Source: Candidatus Shapirobacteria bacterium
Lineage (GTDB): Bacteria > Patescibacteriota > Microgenomatia > UBA12405 > UBA6130
Reading direction: 5' to 3'
Length of the DNA: 5,850 bases
Assembly (NCBI GenBank): GCA_027007615.1
Contig: JALTFB010000061.1
Span: 1-5,850, forward strand
Below are positions 1-5,801 of the stretch, piece by piece. Each line of letters begins with the position of its first letter. The stretch's first letter is position 1. The notes under the pieces are model-generated. The model worked only from the letters and a program-made list of their open reading frames with translations, did no database searches and was not told where the DNA came from. Made by a program: the position numbers and the translations under genes.

Positions 1-405
1 TTGGGAATTTACGGCATTCTCAGTTTCATGCTTTATAAAATTATTCCGGTTACTTTAACGATGCCGGGCATTGCCGGTTTCCTTTTGTCGTTGGGCATGG
101 CCGTTGATTCCAACATTCTTATTTTTGAGCGGATGAAAGAGGAACTAAGAAGGGGCAAACCGTGGCGTTTAGCCATGGAGCTTGGTTTTGGCCGCGCCTG
201 GGATTCAATCCGTGATGCCAACGCCTGCACCCTGATTACTTCATTTGTGCTTTTTAACCCCTTTGAGTGGCATTTTCTCAACACATCAGGCATGGTTCGT
301 GGCTTTGCCCTAACCTTGGGCTTAGGCGTATTATTAGAACTGTTTACCAGCATTATTGTAGTTAGGGCGATTATGAGAGTTCTTTACCATTGGAGGCAAA
401 AATGA
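1..405 (+). CDS. secD: SecD, protein translocase subunit, C-terminal part (5' end cut by window)
   Basis: SecD works with SecF in the cytoplasmic membrane, using the proton-motive force to help pull exported proteins out of the SecYEG channel. Only the last 134 residues are visible. The reading frame is open at base 1, so the TTG there is probably an internal codon, not a start. The family motif GMAVDSN lies at local residues 32-38; its Asp (local 36) matches the membrane Asp required for proton flow in studied SecDF proteins. It is followed by ILIFERMKEELRRGK, a central RDAN (71-74), and the closing membrane helices (GFALTLGLGVLLELFTSIIVVR, about 101-122). The usual Gly-Thr-Gly-Pro turn before the penultimate helix is replaced by a longer NPFEWHFLNTSGMVRG loop. 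The gene ends at TGA 403-405, overlapping the secF start by ATGA, which indicates translational coupling. Identification is firm; the N-terminal half, including the periplasmic domain, lies outside the window. Confidence 0.95.
   Translation: MGIYGILSFMLYKIIPVTLTMPGIAGFLLSLGMAVDSNILIFERMKEELRRGKPWRLAMELGFGRAWDSIRDANACTLITSFVLFNPFEWHFLNTSGMVRGFALTLGLGVLLELFTSIIVVRAIMRVLYHWRQK
392..396 (+). promoter_or_regulatory. Shine-Dalgarno of secF
   Basis: GGAGG lies five bases before ATG 402, inside the last codons of secD. It decides the secF start against the upstream in-frame TTG at 390 and the downstream ATG at 411. It is the only strong Shine-Dalgarno seen before any start in this window. Confidence 0.8.
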
Positions 406-1274
406 ATTTTATGCGTTTTAAGTGGTTGTATTTCTTGATCTCGCTTTTGGTAATGGTGCCGGGCCTGTTTTCTTTGGCGCGCTGGGGTTTGCGGCCGTCG
501 ATTGATTTTCGCGGCGGCTCGGTTTTGGAGATAGCAATTTCTTCAAAGGTGAAGGATAAGCAGCTGGTTACGGCCGTGGCTAAAGTAGTGGGCGGTGAAC
601 CGGAGGTGCTTCGGCTGGGGCAAGGAAATCGGATCCAGCTCCGTTTGCGGCCGATTAGCTTGGCGGAGAAAGCCCGATTGATGAAAGATTTGCGGCACGA
701 GTTTGGGCAAATAAAAGAAATTCGCTTTGCCAGTCTCGGCCCGGCTTTAGGAAGGGAGTTGCTCGTCAAGACAATTACCAGTCTGGTCATAGCAATTTTG
801 GGCATTTTATTTTATATTTCGCTGCGCTTTAAAGAAAAAAGTTTCGGAATTTGCGCCATCTTGGCGGTGCTGCACGATTCATTGGTGGTTTTGGGTGTTT
901 TTAGCCTTTTGGGGCATTTCGGAAGCGTGGAGGTAGGCAGCCTTTTCGTAACGGCCTTGCTGACAATCCTTTCTTTTTCCGTCCATGATACGGTGGTTGT
1001 TTATGACCGCATCCGCGAGTTGCGGCATTTGCACCCCCGTTTGCCTTTTGAAGATTTGGCTAACTTGGCGGTAACGGAAACGCTAACCCGCTCACTGAAT
1101 AATTCCACCACCATCATTTTGGTTTTACTGGCTCTGTTTTTATTGGGTGGAACCACAATCCATTGGTTTAGCTTCGCGCTTTTATTGGGTATGATTAGCG
1201 GAACATACTCATCCATTTTTACGGCGGTGCCCCTTTTGGTAGTTTGGAAAAATAAGCAAGAAAAAGAAAAGTGA
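402..1274 (+). CDS. secF: SecF, protein translocase subunit
   Basis: SecF is the partner of SecD in the proton-driven membrane complex that aids late steps of Sec-dependent export. I chose the ATG at 402 (290 residues) over the in-frame TTG at 390: it has a clear Shine-Dalgarno GGAGG five bases upstream and gives the classic ATGA overlap with the secD stop. Visible features: N-terminal membrane helix (about 8-26); the SecF motif SIDFRGGS (33-40); a soluble extracytoplasmic domain (about 40-115); then five more hydrophobic segments from about 122 to 282. Conserved positions include LHDSLV (157-162), SVHDTVVVYDRIRE (193-206) and LTRSLNNSTT (228-237). D196 and R230 match residues implicated in proton transfer in characterised SecDF. 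The closing GTYSSIFTAVPLLVVW (267-282) and the lysine-rich tail are typical. The length is normal for a stand-alone SecF, and nothing is missing. Confidence 0.97.
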   Translation: MNFMRFKWLYFLISLLVMVPGLFSLARWGLRPSIDFRGGSVLEIAISSKVKDKQLVTAVAKVVGGEPEVLRLGQGNRIQLRLRPISLAEKARLMKDLRHEFGQIKEIRFASLGPALGRELLVKTITSLVIAILGILFYISLRFKEKSFGICAILAVLHDSLVVLGVFSLLGHFGSVEVGSLFVTALLTILSFSVHDTVVVYDRIRELRHLHPRLPFEDLANLAVTETLTRSLNNSTTIILVLLALFLLGGTTIHWFSFALLLGMISGTYSSIFTAVPLLVVWKNKQEKEK

Positions 1275-1317
1275 AGTTTTCCCGATGTTACGGCAGAACG
1301 GATGGTAGATGAGCAAA

Positions 1318-1334
1318 TTTATTGCGGCAATAAA
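1318..1334. repeat. Short inverted repeat in the convergent secF/cca gap
   Basis: TTTATTGCGGCAATAAA is a perfect inverted repeat (8-bp arms around one G) in the 84-bp gap between the converging secF and cca genes. As RNA it could fold only as a 6-bp A/U stem with a five-base loop. It is followed by just TTT on the cca strand and by no T-run on the secF strand. The position suits a bidirectional terminator, but the stem is A+T-rich and weak, so that role is doubtful. I see no better terminator in the gap. Confidence 0.25.
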
Positions 1335-1358
1335 CCTCTGGCCTTTATCTAGAAAGCT

Positions 1359-2735
1359 TTATTTACCCTTGATTTGTCGGTAAACAATTGGCAGCTGTTT
1401 AAGAAGATAGCCGCGCCGATTCTTTTTTGGATCCTCGGCCACTTCCCGGAAAAGTTTTTTTAAGATTTTTCCCACCAACGGGCTTGGTTTAAGCTTTAAC
1501 ACTTTCATTACATCATGGCCATTTATCTTCAAGTCGCGGATGGAAAAGGGCTGTTTTTGGACTTCCAAAAGCCTCTTTTTGAAAAGTTCGAAGCGCCATG
1601 AGGTCGGCCGTGACCCGCTGCCGATACGATCGGCCGTGCGCAGATCAATAATGTCTTTCAAATATTCTTTGCTAACATGGCGGATGAAGCGCCGCAGCGC
1701 TTTGTCGTTTTGGTGCTCGTCAACGGTAAATTGGTGCCAGCGGACTAACCGCCAAAGGCGATCGCTTTCTTTTTTGCTAAGGCGCAGCCTCATGGCCAAA
1801 CGGCGGGCAATTTTAGCGCCAACCACTTCATGGTTATAGAAAGTGCGGGCTTCCCCTTCTCCTTTTGCCGTGAATGGTTTGCCAATATCGTGGATTAAAG
1901 AGGCAAAGCGGACCAGGGGATCGGCGCTTGGGCAGCTGGCCAAAGCTTTGACGGAATGGGTCCAAACATCGTAGATATGATGTTTTGCCTGGGCGAGCTC
2001 ATAGCCGGCTTCCATTTCGGGAATAATATAATGGAGAAGGCCGCTGGTACGCAGAAAAACGATGCCTTCGGCGGGGAATGGGCTGGTAAGAATTTTCCAA
2101 AGCTCATCGCGAATCCTTTCAGCGGCGACTTTTTTGATAAGGGCGGCATTTTTGCGGATAGCTGAAAAAGTTTGCTTTTCAATCAGAAAGCCCAGTTGGG
2201 ATGAAAAGCGGACGGCCCGCAGCATTCTCAAGGCGTCTTCACGGAATCTCTCTTGGGGTTTGCCGACGGCCCGAATGAGCCGCCGCCGCAAATCTTCCCG
2301 GCCGCGGTAAGGATCAATAAGTTGAAATTTGTTTCCGCTTTGGAGAGACAGCGCCATGGCGTTGATGGTGAAATCGCGCCGGCTAAGATCCTCATCAATA
2401 GTTTTCCCCCAGGCGATCTGGGCAGGATGGCGGAAATCCAAGTATTTGCCTTCGTGGCGGAAAGGGGTAATTTCCAGCTTTTGTTTCTTGATCTGGACGG
2501 TAACGGTGCCGAATTGGTTATTATAAAAACTGTTTTTGGGAAAAAGTTGTAAAATATCTTTAGGCGAGGCGTTAGTGGCCAAGTCCCAATCGGGAATTGG
2601 CTTTTTTAAGAAACTATCGCGGACAGCGCCGCCGACAAGATAAATTTGCCAATTCGCCCGCTTAAACGTTTTTATTGCTTGCCGGATGGCGGCAGGCAAA
2701 TGCAAACTAATGGTTAGCGCTTGTTTAGAAGACAT
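1359..2735 (-). CDS. cca: tRNA nucleotidyltransferase (CCA-adding enzyme family) with HD domain
   Basis: A class II nucleotidyltransferase of the CCA-tRNA/poly(A) polymerase family, 458 residues. It likely builds or repairs the 3' CCA end of tRNAs in the cytoplasm from CTP and ATP. Domains in order: the catalytic head with YLVGGAVRD (32-40) and PDWDLATNAS (48-57), where D49 and D51 are the metal-binding pair; RRDFTINAMA (119-128); and the nucleotide-recognition helix with REDALRMLRAVRF (165-177), whose E166-D167-x-x-R170 fits the templating EDxxR motif. A helical neck follows, then an HD phosphohydrolase domain with HHIYDVWTHS (252-261), IHDIGKP (281-287), NHEVVG (301-306) and TADR (367-370), all metal ligands apparently present. 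The C-terminal tail is basic. Sequence alone cannot separate full CCA-adding from A-adding or poly(A) activity; CCA-adding is most likely if this is the only copy in the genome. The gene stands alone on the minus strand between two plus-strand units, ends with TAA, and has no Shine-Dalgarno before its ATG. Confidence 0.94.
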   Translation of the reverse strand: MSSKQALTISLHLPAAIRQAIKTFKRANWQIYLVGGAVRDSFLKKPIPDWDLATNASPKDILQLFPKNSFYNNQFGTVTVQIKKQKLEITPFRHEGKYLDFRHPAQIAWGKTIDEDLSRRDFTINAMALSLQSGNKFQLIDPYRGREDLRRRLIRAVGKPQERFREDALRMLRAVRFSSQLGFLIEKQTFSAIRKNAALIKKVAAERIRDELWKILTSPFPAEGIVFLRTSGLLHYIIPEMEAGYELAQAKHHIYDVWTHSVKALASCPSADPLVRFASLIHDIGKPFTAKGEGEARTFYNHEVVGAKIARRLAMRLRLSKKESDRLWRLVRWHQFTVDEHQNDKALRRFIRHVSKEYLKDIIDLRTADRIGSGSRPTSWRFELFKKRLLEVQKQPFSIRDLKINGHDVMKVLKLKPSPLVGKILKKLFREVAEDPKKNRRGYLLKQLPIVYRQIKGK

Positions 2736-2736
2736 A

Positions 2737-2752
2737 ATAATTAGCTAATTAT
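2737..2752. promoter_or_regulatory. Perfect 16-bp palindrome between divergent cca and recJ
   Basis: ATAATTAGCTAATTAT equals its own reverse complement and occupies half of the 31-bp gap between the two divergent start codons. The gap is about 87% A+T (4 G/C in 31) in an otherwise balanced region. It could be an operator for a dimeric regulator, a symmetric overlapping promoter core, or simply a product of A+T richness; the AGCT centre makes the last less trivial. Its function is an inference. Confidence 0.4.
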
Positions 2753-2753
2753 A
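2748..2753 (-). promoter_or_regulatory. Possible -10 box for cca
   Basis: Read on the minus strand this is TATAAT, a perfect match to the -10 consensus, ending 12 bases before the cca ATG. Transcription would start about five bases before the ATG, leaving almost no leader, which agrees with the absence of a Shine-Dalgarno. The matching -35 region would fall inside the first codons of recJ, and only a poor match is seen there. The call rests on the -10 and its location. Confidence 0.4.
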
Positions 2754-2757
2754 TAAC
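2752..2757 (+). promoter_or_regulatory. Possible -10 box for recJ
   Basis: TATAAC (five of six consensus positions) ends nine bases before the recJ ATG and overlaps the possible -10 box for cca on the other strand. It would give a nearly leaderless recJ mRNA. No convincing -35 lies 16-18 bases upstream, where the first codons of cca sit. In such an A+T-rich gap a chance match is quite possible. Confidence 0.27.
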
Positions 2758-2766
2758 AATAAAGAA

Positions 2767-4419
2767 ATGAATAAATATGACTGGCAGCTTTTGGACAAAA
2801 CGCTTCTTACGAGAGAAAATATTGTTGATTTAAAGCGGATTCTGCTACGGAATCGCAGTATTAGTCTGAAGGAAGAAGCGGGTTTTTTTCGCCCGCGGCG
2901 GCCGCAAACTTTTACACTGGATGATTTGGGAGTGGATAAGCAAGAGGCGGAGAAAAGTTTTGCTCGGCTCGATGAGGCTCGGCGGCGGCATGAGAAAGTG
3001 GTGGTGGTGGGCGATTATGATGTTGACGGCTTTTCTTCAACGGCTTTGGTTTGGGAAAACTTTTACCGCCATGGTTGGGACATTTTGCCTTTTATTCCTC
3101 ATCGTCTGCGCGACGGCTACGGATTGCGTTCCAAAATGGTTCGCAACTTAAAAGAAAAGCATAAAAACTTGAAGCTTTTAATAACGGTTGATAACGGAAT
3201 CAGCGCTTTTGAAGCTGTGAAAGAAGCAAATAAATTGGGAATAGATGTGATTGTGGTTGATCACCACTTGCGCTTAGAGAAGAGAAAATTGCCGGCCGTT
3301 GCCACTATCCATTCGGAAATGGTGTCGGCGGGCGCTCTAAGCTGGTTTTGGCTGCGCCATTGGTTTGAACCGGATTTGGGGTTGGCAGCCTTGTCGACAA
3401 TTTCTGACGTCATGCCCCTGAGGGGAGTAAACAGATCATTGGTTGTTTTCGGCTTGCCTGTTTTGGCGGCGACCCGCCGGGTGGGCCTGCGCCAACTTTT
3501 CAACCGGGCCGGCGTCCACGTGCCCTTAGACACCTACAAAGTGGGTTTCATGATTGCGCCGCGGCTTAACGCTTTGGGGCGCATTGCCGAGCCTCTGGAT
3601 GCCTTACGGCTGCTTTGCACCCGCCGCCTTGCCCGGGGGTCGCAATTAGCCGAATTGGCCAATAAAATCAATAGCCAGCGCCAGCAAATGGTATCCGCCG
3701 GTTTGAAATTGGCAAAGCAGCGCTTAGGCAAGAAACGGGCGAAAATCTTGCTGGTTGCCGATGAAAGTTACCATCGGGGCATTGTTGGTTTGATAGCTTC
3801 GCGGTTGGTGGAGGAATTTGCCCGGCCGGCCCTAGTGATTCAAAAGGAAGGCGAGGTGGCCCACGGATCGGCCCGTTCCGTGGATGGCGTAGACATCACC
3901 CATTTATTAACGCAACTTAAGACTTTTCTTATCGAGGTAGGCGGCCATGCCAAAGCGGCCGGCTTCAGTTTGGCAACGAAAGATTTGCCCCTCTTCAGGG
4001 AATCTTTGGAAAAATTAGCCGAAAAAAAGGTAGACAAAAAGCTTTTGCGGTTGAGAAAGAAAGTTGATTGCCAACTGACCGCGGAAGTGGTTGACAGGCA
4101 GCTTTATGAAGCAGTGGCCCAAATGGCTCCTTTTGGTGAGGCCAATCGCCAGCCGTCATTTTTGCTGGCCGGCATGCGGGTAGCGGCGGTAAGGACAGTC
4201 GGCCAAAATGACAAGCACCTCAAATTAACCCTGTTTGACCCCCGCTTGGATATTCCCCGCCGGCGGCTGTTTGAGGCGATAGGCTTTAATTTCGGCAACT
4301 TGGCGGCTGATGTTTTAGAAGGAGACGTGTTGGACATTGTTTTCACGCCGCAGCTGAATTATTGGAACGGGCAAGAAAAACTCGTCCTGCATTTGCGTGA
4401 TTTAAAATTGCAATCCTGA
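2767..4419 (+). CDS. recJ: RecJ-type single-stranded-DNA 5'-3' exonuclease
   Basis: RecJ degrades single-stranded DNA 5' to 3' in recombinational, mismatch and base-excision repair. This 550-residue protein shows the family layout. The DHH phosphoesterase domain has VVVVGDYDVDGFSSTAL (78-94; D83, D85, D87 metal ligands), PHRLRDGYGL (111-120), VDNG (141-144), VDHH (164-167) and STISDVMPL (210-218; D214). A linker with IAPRLNALGRI (263-273) follows. The DHHA1 domain has HRGIVGLIASRL (336-347), HGSARSVDG (366-374) and VGGHAKAAGFSL (391-402). The C-terminal OB-like part has PFGEANRQPSFLL (455-467) and a final strand region LNYWNGQEKLVLHLRDLKL. The stretch between DHH and D214 is short (46 residues) compared with my recollection of the E. 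coli protein, and the usual Gly-Ala-Gly-Val segment there reads SAGALSWFWL. All catalytic residues I can place are present. The ATG start fits the family N terminus and lies 31 bp from the divergent cca start, without a Shine-Dalgarno. aspS follows after 17 bp. Confidence 0.95.
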   Translation: MNKYDWQLLDKTLLTRENIVDLKRILLRNRSISLKEEAGFFRPRRPQTFTLDDLGVDKQEAEKSFARLDEARRRHEKVVVVGDYDVDGFSSTALVWENFYRHGWDILPFIPHRLRDGYGLRSKMVRNLKEKHKNLKLLITVDNGISAFEAVKEANKLGIDVIVVDHHLRLEKRKLPAVATIHSEMVSAGALSWFWLRHWFEPDLGLAALSTISDVMPLRGVNRSLVVFGLPVLAATRRVGLRQLFNRAGVHVPLDTYKVGFMIAPRLNALGRIAEPLDALRLLCTRRLARGSQLAELANKINSQRQQMVSAGLKLAKQRLGKKRAKILLVADESYHRGIVGLIASRLVEEFARPALVIQKEGEVAHGSARSVDGVDITHLLTQLKTFLIEVGGHAKAAGFSLATKDLPLFRESLEKLAEKKVDKKLLRLRKKVDCQLTAEVVDRQLYEAVAQMAPFGEANRQPSFLLAGMRVAAVRTVGQNDKHLKLTLFDPRLDIPRRRLFEAIGFNFGNLAADVLEGDVLDIVFTPQLNYWNGQEKLVLHLRDLKLQS

Positions 4420-4440
4420 ATGTTAAAATTATCTACATGA
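4420..4440 (+). other. Six-codon minicistron bridging recJ and aspS
   Basis: The ATG at 4420 follows the recJ TGA (4417-4419) directly. It opens a frame reading MLKLST and stops at TGA 4438-4440, which overlaps the aspS ATG (4437-4439) as ATGA. The 17-bp gap is thus spanned by stop-start and ATGA junctions. With no Shine-Dalgarno before aspS, ribosomes ending recJ could reinitiate here and again at aspS. The arrangement is visible in the sequence; translation is not demonstrated, and chance is a real alternative. Confidence 0.2.
4421..4429 (+). promoter_or_regulatory. Possible extended -10 promoter for a leaderless aspS mRNA
   Basis: TGTTAAAAT fits the extended -10 pattern TGnTATAAT with one mismatch and ends seven bases before the aspS ATG. 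That spacing would place the transcription start at or next to the A of ATG, as in leaderless transcripts. No well-spaced -35 is seen; TTGCAA at 4408-4413 is too close. This competes with simple read-through from recJ. Confidence 0.28.
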
Positions 4441-5801
4441 AACGCATCTGGGTTAAAGAAACACCGCAACAAACGGGTAAGCAAGTCTATCTGAAAGGGT
4501 GGATTGAGGCGAAGCGCGACCATGGGGGAGTGGTTTTCCTGGATTTGCGCGATCGCAGCGGATTTTTACAAATGGTGGGCGGCCGAGAGCTTAAACCTTT
4601 TGGCGAAGGGGATGTTGTTGCCGTTGAGGGGCAAGTCAAGCTTCGCGAAAAACGCTTTTTTAACGCCAAACTGGAAACGGGGAAAATAGAATTAGCGGTA
4701 AGCAATATCAAGCTTCTTGCCAAGAGCAAGCCTTTGCCGTTTGCAACCCATGGTCTCGGTTATGATATTAACGAAGAAACCCGCCTTAAGTATCGATATC
4801 TTGATTTGCGCCGCCCCCGTTTGCGCAGCAATCTTTACCGCCGCCACCAAGCCCAGCAGCTTTTTCGCCAGGCTTTGAGTAAGCGCGGTTTTTGGGAGGT
4901 AGAAACTCCTTATTTAAGCAAAGCGACTCCTGAAGGGGCTCGTGACTTTCTGGTTCCATCCCGCCTGCAACCGGGGAAATTTTATGCCTTGCCCCAATCC
5001 CCGCAACAATATAAACAACTTTTAATGGTAGCCGGGATAGAACGCTATTTTCAGATTGTCCGCTGCTTTCGTGATGAGGATTTGCGCGCCGATCGCCAAT
5101 TTGAATTTACCCAAGTGGATATAGAAATGTCATTTATGGATAGGGACGAAGTTTTGGATATGGCAGAAGCTGTTATTACTGAGGCGATGGAAGCAATGGG
5201 CAAGAAAATTGCCCAAAAGCCATTCCCGCGGTTCACTTATGCCGAAGCTATGGAGAAATTTGGCGCTGATAAATTTGACTTGCGCAAGGATAAAAAAGGC
5301 CAAGAATTGGCTTTTGCCTGGGTAATAGACTTCCCTTTGTTTGAAAAGACGGCGACTCGGCAGATTTCTCCCGTCCATCACCCTTTTACGGCTCCTCATC
5401 CGGAGGATGTTCAACTTTTGGATAAAGATCCATTGAGGGTTCGTTCCTGGCAATATGATTTGGTTTGCAACGGGCATGAAGTGGCCGGAGGGAGCATCCG
5501 CATTACCGATCCTAAGATCCAAACGAAAATTTTCTCTATTTTGGGACACTCGCGAAAAGAAATTAAAGAAAAGTTTGGGCATCTTTTGGAAGCCTTCCAA
5601 TATGGGGTGCCTCCCCATGGTGGCATTGCTATCGGTTTTGACAGGCTGATGGCCATTATCAATGGCGAGAAGACAATTCGTGAAGTTATCGCTTTTCCCA
5701 TGACTGCCAAGGGCCGCACGTCGGTAATGGCGGCGCCGACTTCGGTTCCGGCGGCACAACTTCGTGAATTGGGGCTGCGGACAGTTAAAAACAGGCGATG
5801 A
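4437..5801 (+). CDS. aspS: Aspartyl-tRNA synthetase, GAD-less bacterial type
   Basis: A class IIb synthetase that activates aspartate with ATP and charges tRNA(Asp) in the cytoplasm. The N-terminal OB anticodon-binding domain (about 1-100) has GWIEAKRDHGGVVFLDLRDRSG (21-42). The catalytic core follows: YRYLDLRRP (119-127), motif 1 with the flipping loop TPEGARDFLVPSR (164-176), QSPQQYKQLLMVAG (187-200), motif 2 FRDEDLRADRQFEFTQVDIE (211-230), HHPFTAP (314-320), NGHEVAGGSIRI (345-356) and motif 3 GIAIGFDRL (396-404). Bacterial AspRS is usually near 590 residues because a GAD domain of about 120 residues sits between the FGADKFDLR and WVIDFPLFE segments. Here these are joined by about 12 residues (284-295), giving 454 in total. 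The core is intact, so a functional enzyme is expected. H29 in RDHGG resembles non-discriminating enzymes that also charge tRNA(Asn). The start is supported by family alignment; there is no Shine-Dalgarno. The stop overlaps the next gene by ATGA. Confidence 0.95.
   Translation: MKRIWVKETPQQTGKQVYLKGWIEAKRDHGGVVFLDLRDRSGFLQMVGGRELKPFGEGDVVAVEGQVKLREKRFFNAKLETGKIELAVSNIKLLAKSKPLPFATHGLGYDINEETRLKYRYLDLRRPRLRSNLYRRHQAQQLFRQALSKRGFWEVETPYLSKATPEGARDFLVPSRLQPGKFYALPQSPQQYKQLLMVAGIERYFQIVRCFRDEDLRADRQFEFTQVDIEMSFMDRDEVLDMAEAVITEAMEAMGKKIAQKPFPRFTYAEAMEKFGADKFDLRKDKKGQELAFAWVIDFPLFEKTATRQISPVHHPFTAPHPEDVQLLDKDPLRVRSWQYDLVCNGHEVAGGSIRITDPKIQTKIFSILGHSRKEIKEKFGHLLEAFQYGVPPHGGIAIGFDRLMAIINGEKTIREVIAFPMTAKGRTSVMAAPTSVPAAQLRELGLRTVKNRR

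Noticed and set aside
1..3. TTG at base 1 as the true start of a short secD-like gene
   Set aside because: The protein begins in the middle of the SecD membrane domain, so the frame clearly continues upstream of the window.
390..401. Upstream TTG start for secF (adds MEAK)
   Set aside because: The TTG lies upstream of and overlaps the GGAGG motif region, so the Shine-Dalgarno cannot serve it. ATG 402 has ideal spacing and the ATGA overlap.
1275..1352. An open run of 25 codons in frame after the secF TGA (SFPDVTAERMVDEQ...), possible read-through extension or 16-codon peptide
   Set aside because: secF already ends at its normal length with a typical basic tail, and TGA is used as a stop by secD, recJ and aspS as well. 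There is no Shine-Dalgarno before the internal ATG. A chance open run is the simplest explanation.
1343..1362. Direct repeat CTTTAT twice near the end of cca, and AAAGCTTT palindrome
   Set aside because: Too short and A+T-rich to be meaningful, with no stem or T-run that would make a terminator.
1540..2552. Several 65-99 codon plus-strand frames across the cca gene
   Set aside because: They are antisense to strong, motif-rich cca coding sequence and show no family features of their own.
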